Assembly: GCF_001746365.1 (NCBI RefSeq)
Contig: NZ_MJAJ01000045.1
Location: 72,861 to 136,860 of the forward strand
Length of the DNA stretch: 64,000 nucleotides
Direction: 5' to 3'
Source: Streptomyces sp. LUP30
GTDB lineage: Bacteria; Actinomycetota; Actinomycetes; Streptomycetales; Streptomycetaceae
In this document: piece by piece, positions 17,341-24,970 of the stretch
Layout: every line of letters begins with the position of its first letter
Position numbering within the stretch: the stretch's first letter is position 1
The notes under the pieces: generated by a model
What the model saw: only the letters and a program-made list of their open reading frames with translations
Databases searched by the model: none
Told to the model about the DNA's origin: nothing
Position numbers and translations under genes: made by a program

Positions 17341-20240
17341 CGTGCTTCCCCTCGCAGTTCCACCAGATCGGCCAGCTCGACGTCCGTCAGTTCCGTGAGC
17401 GCCGCCTCTCCGGCCCCGAGAACGGCGTCGGCGAGGTCCTGCTTGCGGCGGAGCATGTCGGCGATGCGATCCTCGATCGTGCCCTCCGCGATCAGACGGT
17501 GCACCTGCACGGGCCGGGTCTGGCCGATGCGGTACGCGCGGTCCGTGGCCTGTGCCTCGACGGCCGGGTTCCACCACCGGTCGTAGTGCACGACGTGCTC
17601 CGCGCGCGTGAGGTTGAGTCCGGTGCCCGCCGCTCGGAGCGACAGCAGGAACACGGGTACCTCACCGTCCTGGAAGCGCCGGACCATGGACTCGCGCTCG
17701 GCGACGGGAACCCCGCCGTGCAGGAACTGAGTGGGCACGCCCCGCGCTGCGAGGTGCTGTTCCAACAGACGTGCCAGGCGCACGTACTGCGTGAAGAGGA
17801 GAACACTCGCGCCCTCGGAGAGGAGAGCGTCGAGCAGTTCGTCCAGGAGTTCCAGCTTCCCGGAGCGCCCGGCGGTCCTCGGCCGCTCCTCCCTCAGGTA
17901 CTGCGCGGGGTGGTTGCAGATCTGTTTGAGCGCGGTCAGCAGCTTCACGATCAGTCCGCGTCGCGCCATGTCGTCGGCTTCGGCGATCGCCGCCAGCGTC
18001 TCGCGCACCACGGCCTCGTACAGGCCCGCCTGCTCCTTGGTGAGGAACACGGGATGATCCGTCTCGGTCTTGGGCGGCAGTTCCGGGGCGATCCCGGGAT
18101 CCGACTTGCGACGGCGCAGCAGGAAAGGCCCCACGAGCCGGGCAAGTCGCTCGGCCGCGACCGGGTCGCCCCCGCCCTCGACCAGGCGCGCGTACCGCGT
18201 ACGGAAGGCCCCCAGACGGCCCAGCAGCCCTGGCGTCGTCCAGTCCAGGATCGCCCACAGCTCCGACAGGTTGTTCTCCACAGGGGTGCCGGTGAGTGCC
18301 ACACGTGCGCGTGCGCCGATCGTGCGCAGCGCCCGCGCGGTGGCCGAGCAGGGGTTCTTGACGTGTTGTGCCTCGTCCGCCACGACCAGCCCCCACGCCG
18401 TCCGGCCGAGCCGGTCCGCGTCCAGCCGCAGCGTTCCGTACGTGGTGAGCACGAACTCCCCGCCGGCCAGGCCCTCCAGGTCGCGTCGGGAACCATGGAC
18501 GCGACGTACCGGCGTGTGCGGAGCGAACCTCTCGATCTCGCGCTGCCAGTTGCCCATCAGGGAGGTCGGACAGACCACGAGTGTGGGGCCCGCCGAGGAC
18601 GCTTCCGTCTGCCGGTGCAGGTGCAGCGCGATCAGGGTGACGGTCTTGCCGAGCCCCATGTCGTCCGCCAGACAGCAGCCCAGCCCCAGGGCGGTGGTCC
18701 GGGCCAGCCACGTCAGGCCGCGCAGCTGGTAGTCGCGCAGGGTGGCGTCGAGCGCGGCGGGCTGCTCCACCGGCTCGTGCCCCTCGGGGCCCGTCAACCG
18801 CTCCCGCAGGGCCGCCAGCCACCCGGTGGGCTGTACGTCGAACCGCACGCCGTCGATCTCCGCCGAGCCCGTCAGAGCCGCGCTCAGGGCCTCCACGGGC
18901 GTCGTCTTGCGGTCCTGCCGTGCGCGGGCCCGGCGCAGTTCACCGGGGTCGATCAGGACCCACCGGTCGCGCAGCCGCACCAGCGGCCGGTCGGCCTCGG
19001 CCAGGCGGTCCAGTTCCGCGCGTGACAGCCGCCGGTCGCCCAGCCCGAACCACCAGGTGAAGCTCATCAGCGCGTCCGCCGACAGGAAGGACGGCGTGTC
19101 CGAGCCGGCGCGATCGGATCCCGCCGCTTCCTGTGGCGGCCCCACGACCGCGCGGGCGGTCAGCGTGCGGACGAGTTCCTTCGGCCAGTGCACCTCCACG
19201 CCGGCGTTCGCCAGGGCTCGTGAGCCCTCCCCGAGGAGTTCGGCGATCTCTTCGTCGAGGAGATCGACCGCCTCCGGGACGGTGGCGGACAGCAACGGGG
19301 TGAGCGGCGGCCAGGCCCGGGCCGCGCGACGCAGAGCGAGCAGGGCTTCCCTCCGCGCGTGGGGACCGAACGCCCCGGGCAGGACGCCGGGGTCGCCCCA
19401 GATGTCGGCGGCGTCCGCGACGAGCGCGGGATCGCCCACGCTGTGCACCTGGGGCACGGCCCGGAACCCTGGTGCCGGCCCACCGCCGACGGGCGGCGTC
19501 GGGGCCTCCGGCGACCCGCTCGTCTCCATGCCGTCCGCATCGGACAGGTCGAGCCCCGGGACCTCGATCCGCAGGGAGATCCGTACGCCGGCGTCGTGTG
19601 CCGCGGAGACGTCGGCCGCCCACGCGCGCAACTCCGGCACGAGGTGCGGCCGCCGTGCGGCGTAGGCGGGGCCGCCGGTCACGAGCTCCGCGGCCGGTGT
19701 GCGGGGAAGCGTGTCGGCGACGGCGTCCAAGAAGGCGCGCAGCAGGCGTTCGGGATCGGGCAGCCGCAGCGGTGCGGCCTCGTCCACCGGCACGGCATGC
19801 GCCTCGGGCGGCATCGAAGCGGCCAGCCTGCGTACCTCCTCGACGTCCCGCGCGCTCAGTGGCCCCATCCGCCAGGCGTCGTGGTCCTCCGGGGACAGGC
19901 CCGGCAGGAACAGGCCGCGTGCCGCGCACCGCAGGGCCAGCAGGGCGGCCGCGCTCCAGAAGGCGGTGGACCGGTGGGCGTCGGGTTCGACACGCGCGCG
20001 AGTGAGGACGGGAAGGGCGTGCCGCACCGACAGCAGCACGGCCGGCACCTGCGCGAGGGCCACGCCGGCGCCGTGCGGTCGGACCAGGCGCAGTCGGTGG
20101 GCGGACGCCGGCGGAACGGCAGGAGGAGCCTCCTCGCCGTCCGGGCGCCAGAAGGCGACGCCGCCTGTGCGGGCCGGAACCCCGGGGAGGAAGACGGCGT
20201 GACATCGGGTCAGTTCGGAGATCTCGGACGGTGCTTCCAC
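17337..20240 (-). CDS. SNF2/HepA-family helicase-like ATPase
   Basis: A protein of 967 residues. The N-terminal 450 residues hold the poorly characterised helper domain of bacterial SNF2 proteins. The motor follows: Walker A DDMGLGKTVT, DEAQ box VVADEAQHVKN, LTGTPVENNLSELW, and motif VI QATDRAYRIGQTRPVQVHRL. The enzyme should translocate along duplex DNA and remodel bound proteins such as RNA polymerase. I prefer the GTG at 20240 with an AGAGGG ribosome site over a TTG at 20276. It overlaps the SWIM gene by four bases. Confidence 0.93.
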   Translation of the reverse strand: MEAPSEISELTRCHAVFLPGVPARTGGVAFWRPDGEEAPPAVPPASAHRLRLVRPHGAGVALAQVPAVLLSVRHALPVLTRARVEPDAHRSTAFWSAAALLALRCAARGLFLPGLSPEDHDAWRMGPLSARDVEEVRRLAASMPPEAHAVPVDEAAPLRLPDPERLLRAFLDAVADTLPRTPAAELVTGGPAYAARRPHLVPELRAWAADVSAAHDAGVRISLRIEVPGLDLSDADGMETSGSPEAPTPPVGGGPAPGFRAVPQVHSVGDPALVADAADIWGDPGVLPGAFGPHARREALLALRRAARAWPPLTPLLSATVPEAVDLLDEEIAELLGEGSRALANAGVEVHWPKELVRTLTARAVVGPPQEAAGSDRAGSDTPSFLSADALMSFTWWFGLGDRRLSRAELDRLAEADRPLVRLRDRWVLIDPGELRRARARQDRKTTPVEALSAALTGSAEIDGVRFDVQPTGWLAALRERLTGPEGHEPVEQPAALDATLRDYQLRGLTWLARTTALGLGCCLADDMGLGKTVTLIALHLHRQTEASSAGPTLVVCPTSLMGNWQREIERFAPHTPVRRVHGSRRDLEGLAGGEFVLTTYGTLRLDADRLGRTAWGLVVADEAQHVKNPCSATARALRTIGARARVALTGTPVENNLSELWAILDWTTPGLLGRLGAFRTRYARLVEGGGDPVAAERLARLVGPFLLRRRKSDPGIAPELPPKTETDHPVFLTKEQAGLYEAVVRETLAAIAEADDMARRGLIVKLLTALKQICNHPAQYLREERPRTAGRSGKLELLDELLDALLSEGASVLLFTQYVRLARLLEQHLAARGVPTQFLHGGVPVAERESMVRRFQDGEVPVFLLSLRAAGTGLNLTRAEHVVHYDRWWNPAVEAQATDRAYRIGQTRPVQVHRLIAEGTIEDRIADMLRRKQDLADAVLGAGEAALTELTDVELADLVELRGEAR

Positions 20241-20378
20241 GGGAACCCTCTGCGCGGAGATGAGGCCTCTCCTCAAATTTGACTACTGGGTGTGGGGTCG
20301 CCGAGGTTACAGCACCTCATCGGGAACGTGCACCACTCTCGGACCGGCCTCGGGCGCGGACCGGGGACGAGAGGGGGT

Positions 20379-20424
20379 TCTCAGGGGAGTCTCGGGGGAG
20401 TACCTCAGGGACGTCTCAGGGTCG
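20379..20424. repeat. four CTCAGGG-type direct repeats upstream of a small membrane protein
   Basis: Units TCTCAGGGGAG (20379), TCTCGGGGGAG (20390), CCTCAGGGACG (20403) and TCTCAGGGTCG (20414), spaced 11, 13 and 11 bp. Near-11-bp head-to-tail arrays are typical of OmpR-type response-regulator binding sites. The array ends 75 bp before the next start codon. Confidence 0.45.
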
Positions 20425-20498
20425 AGGTCGGAACCGCGGGCGGCGCAGACCCGTTTTCATGGCAGAGAGCGGCAGTGGCCGCGAAGGAGGCGACGCAG

Positions 20499-20681
20499 AT
20501 GTCGAAGAACGCGAAGATCGCCGCAGGGGGTGTGGCGGTCGGGCTTCTCCTGTTGATCTGGCTGCCCTGGTGGGCGGCCCTGTTGATCGTGGTGGGCGTC
20601 CCGGTGGCGGCCTACCTCACGCTGGACCCGTCCCAGCGGCGCAGACTGCGCCGCGTCACCCGCAAGGAGCTCGGCCGCTGA
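20499..20681 (+). CDS. small single-pass membrane protein
   Basis: A protein of 60 residues with a very strong ribosome site (AAGGAGG, 20484-20490). A hydrophobic stretch of about 40 residues (AAGGVAVGLLLLIWLPWWAA and onward) contains a paired Trp, and the tail is strongly basic (QRRRLRRVTRKELGR), so the C-terminus should face the cytoplasm. No known domain. It is preceded by the CTCAGGG repeat array and followed by a convergent terminator, so it forms its own transcription unit. An envelope-stress role is only a guess. Confidence 0.7.
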   Translation: MSKNAKIAAGGVAVGLLLLIWLPWWAALLIVVGVPVAAYLTLDPSQRRRLRRVTRKELGR

Positions 20682-20708
20682 GGCGCGGATGCCGCGGCTC
20701 GGGCGGAA

Positions 20709-20742
20709 CGACCGGTACGGCCCTCCAGAGCCATACCGGTCG
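20709..20742. terminator. bidirectional terminator hairpin
   Basis: Arms 20709-20721 and 20730-20742 pair over 13 bp with a single mismatch (left arm CGACCGGTACGGC) and an 8-nt loop. It lies between the small membrane protein gene and the convergent gene that ends at 20803. Confidence 0.65.
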
Positions 20743-20802
20743 CCCCGGCCTTCTTCCCCTGGCACTACCCGCGCGGCGGCCATGAGGGGAGGGCTGGAAG
20801 CC

Positions 20803-21825
20803 TCACAGAGGTCGTACGGCCATCTTGTCGAGCGCCTCCAGAAGCCCGGGCAGTTCGGGGCCGCGGCCCACGGGGAGCACCTCGCCGGGTTCGTCGTCGA
20901 GGAGGACGAACGCGATGTCGTCGGTCCTGGCCACCAGGGACCAGCCGGGCCCGTCGGCGCGCAGAGTGCGGGCCTCGCCGGGAGCGAACGAAGAGCGCAC
21001 CCGCCCGAGCGGAGGCGGGGTGTCCACGTAGGCGCGTACTTCGGCCAGCACGCGCCGGATGCCGCTGTGGCCCATCGGCGCGTTCCTCCCGGCCCCTGGT
21101 GTTTCGGCAGCCTCACCGGTCCCCGCAGCCTCGGGGGAACCAGGGATCACGCCGTTCCCGCCGTTCCCGCCTGGGCCTGAGGCCTCGGCAGGCGCTGAGG
21201 ACCTGCCGGTCCGGCCCGCCTCGTGATCCCGCTGTGCCTGGTCGGCCGTGTCCTCCTGGCCCACCCGGTCCGCCCCGACGCCGCCGGCGTGTGTCCCGGC
21301 GCCGCTCTGCCGGGAGGGCGCGAACTCGGTGTCGTCGATCTGCTCCCGCCACAGCGCCCACTGGAGCGCGATCTCGTCGGCCCCCAGCCGGCGCTGGGCC
21401 GGACCCCAGGTGCTCGTGTCGGGCGGGCAGAGGGCCGGCCCGTCCGTCACCTCGGGGGCGGGGTCGTGCGGCGCGGGCACACCGGGAGCCGCGACGGCGA
21501 CCGCCAGCGGCCAGCCGGGCAGTGCCGCGACCACCGTCCGCTCATCGGGCGACAGGTCGTACTCCATGCCGCAGTCCCACGACGCGATGGCGACGGCGAC
21601 CAGCGACACGTCGTCGATCACGACGGTCCAGCGGGCGCCCTCGCCGTCCTGGCCCAGCACCAAGCCGTAGCCGTCGGCGAGCGGCGGGAGGCCGAGCGCC
21701 GCACAGGCCTCCGGATAGTCGTCGCCCAACGCACTCGGGAACTTCGCCGGCGTCAACAGCACCGCCGTGAGCACATAGAGCGCGTCGTCCGCGGCGGCGA
21801 CGGCGTCCTCGTCCGTCCCGGCCAT
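20803..21825 (-). CDS. conserved hypothetical protein with disordered middle
   Basis: A protein of 340 residues with a GGGAGG ribosome site before the ATG at 21825. Two folded parts are visible: an N-terminal region (ALYVLTAVLLTPAKFPSALG, then WTVVIDDVSLVAVAIASWDC) and a C-terminal region (IRRVLAEVRAYVDTPPPLGR, then WSLVARTDDIAFVLLDDEPG). Between them lie about 90 residues of Gly/Ala/Glu-rich, probably disordered sequence. No signal peptide or catalytic motif is seen. I do not recognise it. Confidence 0.7.
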   Translation of the reverse strand: MAGTDEDAVAAADDALYVLTAVLLTPAKFPSALGDDYPEACAALGLPPLADGYGLVLGQDGEGARWTVVIDDVSLVAVAIASWDCGMEYDLSPDERTVVAALPGWPLAVAVAAPGVPAPHDPAPEVTDGPALCPPDTSTWGPAQRRLGADEIALQWALWREQIDDTEFAPSRQSGAGTHAGGVGADRVGQEDTADQAQRDHEAGRTGRSSAPAEASGPGGNGGNGVIPGSPEAAGTGEAAETPGAGRNAPMGHSGIRRVLAEVRAYVDTPPPLGRVRSSFAPGEARTLRADGPGWSLVARTDDIAFVLLDDEPGEVLPVGRGPELPGLLEALDKMAVRPL

Positions 21826-21963
21826 CCCAGCCTCCCCATCGGTTCGTCCAACGGCGCGCACCCTAGTGCGGGGGGAAGGCGCTTGTCACGGCGGCCGACA
21901 TCCCCGGAGCTGCAGTTTTCCGGTCGGACGGGGCGAAACGACCACCTCCGGCCGTCGGACGCG

Positions 21964-22293
21964 TCACCTCGTCGGCAGTCCGAGCAGCGCGCGGGCCACG
22001 GCATGCGGCGGCTGGTCGCGCTCTCGTGCGAGGGCGAGGACCGCGCGACGGGCCAGTTCGTTGACCCCGAAGGACAGCGCCTCCGGCGACACCCAACCCG
22101 CCGCCTCGTCGATCCCGACCTGGTCGTCCTCCGCGCAGGCCGAGACGTAGGCGGCGGCCGCTTCGAAGAGGTTGGGCGCGCGTTTGCCGGCGGGGTTCGG
22201 CCTCCCGCCCGGGCCTGTCGGCCCGTCCGGACGCGACGGCGTGCGCGTCGCGCCGAGAAGTCTCCCGTAAGCCGTGCGGATCCTGCCGAACAT
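21964..22293 (-). CDS. hypothetical protein
   Basis: A protein of 109 residues from the ATG at 22293 (ribosome site GGAAGG). Another in-frame ATG at 22335 would add 14 residues, and the choice is not firm. After a basic Pro/Gly-rich head the C-terminal 65 residues look helical (NLFEAAAAYVSACAEDD, LSFGVNELARRAVLALARE). The gene is divergent from the MpaB-type gene. Function unknown. Confidence 0.55.
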   Translation of the reverse strand: MFGRIRTAYGRLLGATRTPSRPDGPTGPGGRPNPAGKRAPNLFEAAAAYVSACAEDDQVGIDEAAGWVSPEALSFGVNELARRAVLALARERDQPPHAVARALLGLPTR

Positions 22294-22388
22294 GCCGACC
22301 GCCTTCCAGGGTGGTGACCGCGACTGGACGTTCATCTTCTGCTTTCCAACCTAGAGTTGGCGGTCCGGCGGCAGAAGGGGATGCAGCG

Positions 22389-23285
22389 GTGAAGCGCTTC
22401 GAGCGACTCGAACGGATCCGGCGGCTGGACCCGCACGAGGACGCGTTCGAGATCTACCGGCTCACGGCGGCCTACGAGTTCCCCTGGGATGTCACCCGGG
22501 CCCTTGAACTGGCCCTGTACCGCACCTACGCGGTGCCCTCCATCGGGCGTCTGCTCGCGGAGACCGCGGAACTCACGGATCGCGCCCAGAAGCGCTACGA
22601 CGACACCTCGCTCCTGCTCGACGCCGTCGTCGAGCACGGTTTCGACAGCGAGCAGGGGCGCACGGCCGTGCGCCGCATCAACCGGATGCACCGCAGCTAC
22701 GACATCGGCAACGACGACATGCGGTACGTGCTGTGCACGTTCGTCGTGATGCCCAAACGATGGATCGACGCCTACGGATGGCGCAGGCTGTCGCGCCACG
22801 AGATCGTCGCCTGCAGCGTGTACTACCGCACTCTGGGGCAGCGCATGGGCATCAGGGACATCCCCGAGACCTACGAGGAGTTCGAGGCCTGTCTCGACGC
22901 CTACGAAGAGGCCCACTTCGCCTGGGACGAGAATGCGCGACGCGTCTCGGACGCCACGCTCGCCCTGATGGCCTCCTGGTACCCGCGGCCGCTCGCTCCC
23001 GTCCTGCGGCGCGCCACGCTCGCCCTTCTCGACGCCTCCCTTCTGGAGGCCTTCCGCTATCCCGTGCCCGGCCCTGTCACCCGTGCCCTGGTGCGCGCAG
23101 CGCTACGCGCGCGTGGACGAGCGGTTCGGCTGCTGCCGCCGCGCCGCACCCCCCACCACGCCCGGCAGAACCGGGAGATCAAGGGTTACCCGAACGGCTA
23201 CCGACTGCAGGAGCTGGGCACCCGCCCGACGCCGGGGATCGCAGGCTGCCCCGTGCGGCGGCGGGGCGAGTCAGCCGACCGGTGA
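22389..23285 (+). CDS. MpaB-family oxygenase (DUF2236-type haem protein)
   Basis: A protein of 298 residues from GTG 22389 with the ribosome site AAGGGG. The family hallmark is INRMHRSYDIGNDDMRYVLC (about residues 97-116), whose His is the expected haem-proximal region, followed by a helix-rich core (MPKRWIDAYGWRRLSRHE). DUF2236 members include the rubber oxygenase Lcp and fungal MpaB, which cleaves a polyprenyl chain. The substrate here is unknown. The C-terminal 60 residues are basic (RARGRAVRLLPPRRTPHHAR), possibly for membrane contact. No companion genes point to a pathway. Confidence 0.82.
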   Translation: MKRFERLERIRRLDPHEDAFEIYRLTAAYEFPWDVTRALELALYRTYAVPSIGRLLAETAELTDRAQKRYDDTSLLLDAVVEHGFDSEQGRTAVRRINRMHRSYDIGNDDMRYVLCTFVVMPKRWIDAYGWRRLSRHEIVACSVYYRTLGQRMGIRDIPETYEEFEACLDAYEEAHFAWDENARRVSDATLALMASWYPRPLAPVLRRATLALLDASLLEAFRYPVPGPVTRALVRAALRARGRAVRLLPPRRTPHHARQNREIKGYPNGYRLQELGTRPTPGIAGCPVRRRGESADR

Positions 23286-23382
23286 GTCGAGCGTTCCGCG
23301 CAGCCGGCGCAGCTCGCCCCGGGACGTGGCCCGCGCGATCGTGAGAACGCCGCGCCGGAACGGGTCCGTCGGGCCTGAGCCG

Positions 23383-23991
23383 TCAGCCCTCTCGGAGGGC
23401 CAGGGCGAGGAACCGGGAGTCCTCGTCGACGTACGACGTCATGCGCCAGCCCGAACGGGCCAGCAGCGGGCCGAGGTTGGGTTCCGCCCGCAGGTCCTCC
23501 GGTGTGATCCGCCGGCCCTGGCGAGCCGCGAGCGCCGCCCTGCCGATCGGGTGGAAGAGCGCCAGCGTGCCGCCGGGGCGTACCACCCGTGCCAACTCGC
23601 GCAGGTTGTCCGCCGGGCGGGGCAGATGTGCGACGAGCCCCGCCGCGAACACGGCGTCCAGCGAGGCGGAGCGCAGCGGAAGCGCGGCGACGTCGGCGAG
23701 CACCAGTCGCCCGTCGCGGCCGCGTCCGGCCCGTACGGCGGCCTCCAGCATGGCCGGGGTCAGATCCACCCCCACGACCGTTCCCGAGGGCCCTACGGCC
23801 GCACGCAGCGGCGTCAGGGCCCGTCCGGTGCCGCAGCCGGCGTCCAGCACGCGGTCCCCTCGACGCAGACCGAGCTCGCCCGCCGCGGCTTCGTAGGCGG
23901 GACCGTCGTCGGGGAACCGGCTGTCCCAGTCCGCGGCGCGCGCCGTGAAGAACTCCTGGACGTGTGTGTGGTCGTCGCTCATGTTCGGCAT
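23383..23991 (-). CDS. class I SAM-dependent methyltransferase
   Basis: A protein of 202 residues. Motif I is VLDAGCGTGRALTPL (near 49-63), motif II VVGVDLTPAMLEAA, and the post-motif region LRELARVVRPGGTLALFHP. It resembles the UbiE/Mg-protoporphyrin-type small-molecule methyltransferases, including the conserved entry motif EFFTARAADWDSRF. Substrate unknown. The ATG at 23991 has a GAGGG site 4 nt upstream; a second ATG three codons later is possible. It converges on the MpaB-type gene. Confidence 0.87.
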   Translation of the reverse strand: MPNMSDDHTHVQEFFTARAADWDSRFPDDGPAYEAAAGELGLRRGDRVLDAGCGTGRALTPLRAAVGPSGTVVGVDLTPAMLEAAVRAGRGRDGRLVLADVAALPLRSASLDAVFAAGLVAHLPRPADNLRELARVVRPGGTLALFHPIGRAALAARQGRRITPEDLRAEPNLGPLLARSGWRMTSYVDEDSRFLALALREG

Positions 23992-24134
23992 GATCCCTCA
24001 CCGGCACGGGTGATACGTCGGTGCACATGTTCGAGCGTGACCCGATCGTTCCGTCCCACTTCCCCGTCATATTCCAGCAGCTTTCGAAATGCGCCCCCCT
24101 CGTGCTTCCGTGCTCCGGCTAGCGTCCCGTGGCC

Positions 24135-24929
24135 ATGGGACACCTGGACCACGCCGCCTTCGGCTGGCTGACCCCCGTGCTGTCGTACGTGATGGCCTGC
24201 ATCGGCGCCGCCCTCGGCCTGCGCTGTACCGTGCGCGCCCTCGGCGCCACCGGGCGCTCGCGCCGCAACTGGCTGATCACCGCGGCCTCGGCGATCGGCA
24301 CCGGCATCTGGACCATGCACTTCGTGGCCATGCTCGGCTTCGCGGTCGGCGGCACCGACATCCGCTACGACGTTCCGCTGACCGTGCTCAGCCTTCTCGT
24401 GGCCATGGTCGTCGTCTGCGCCGGTGTCTTCGCCGTCGGCTACAGCCGTGACCGCACGCGCGCCTTGTTGATCGGCGGGCTCACCACGGGACTGGGCGTG
24501 GCGAGCATGCACTACCTGGGCATGGCCGCGGTCCGGCTGCACGGCGACGTGACCTACGACCCGCTGCGGGTAGGTCTCTCCGTCCTGATCGCGGTCGTCG
24601 CCGCCACCGCCGCACTCTGGGCCGCGCTCAACATCAGGTCGCCGATCGCCGTCGGGGTCGCCTCGCTCGTCATGGGGGCGGCGGTCAGCAGCATGCACTA
24701 CACGGCGATGTTCGCGGTGAGCGTCCATGTCACGCCCTCCGGCGCGGTGCTGCCCGGGGCCACGGCGATGCAGTTCATCTTCCCCCTCGCCGTCGGCCTC
24801 GGGTCCTATCTCTTCCTGACCTCGGCCTTCGTCGCGCTGTCGCCCACCACGGGGGAGCGCGAGGCGTCCGCGTCCGCACAACGACCGGGGGAGAGCCTCG
24901 CCGACCGGCAACGGACCAGGACCGTCTGA
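24135..24929 (+). CDS. MHYT-domain integral membrane sensor
   Basis: A protein of 264 residues with seven predicted membrane segments. Three MHYT signatures are present: TMHFVAML (near 60), SMHYLGMA (near 122) and SMHYTAMF (near 190). The His and Met residues are thought to bind copper and sense O2, CO or NO. In many bacteria MHYT is fused to an output domain; here it stands alone, 41 bp ahead of the conservon kinase gene, so it may feed a signal to it. TAGCGT (24120-24125) just before the start suggests a leaderless or near-leaderless message; a GTG at 24129 is the alternative start. Confidence 0.88.
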   Translation: MGHLDHAAFGWLTPVLSYVMACIGAALGLRCTVRALGATGRSRRNWLITAASAIGTGIWTMHFVAMLGFAVGGTDIRYDVPLTVLSLLVAMVVVCAGVFAVGYSRDRTRALLIGGLTTGLGVASMHYLGMAAVRLHGDVTYDPLRVGLSVLIAVVAATAALWAALNIRSPIAVGVASLVMGAAVSSMHYTAMFAVSVHVTPSGAVLPGATAMQFIFPLAVGLGSYLFLTSAFVALSPTTGEREASASAQRPGESLADRQRTRTV

Positions 24930-24970
24930 TCCGACCGGCGAGCCCCGTCCCACTTCCGAGCGAGGAGGCC

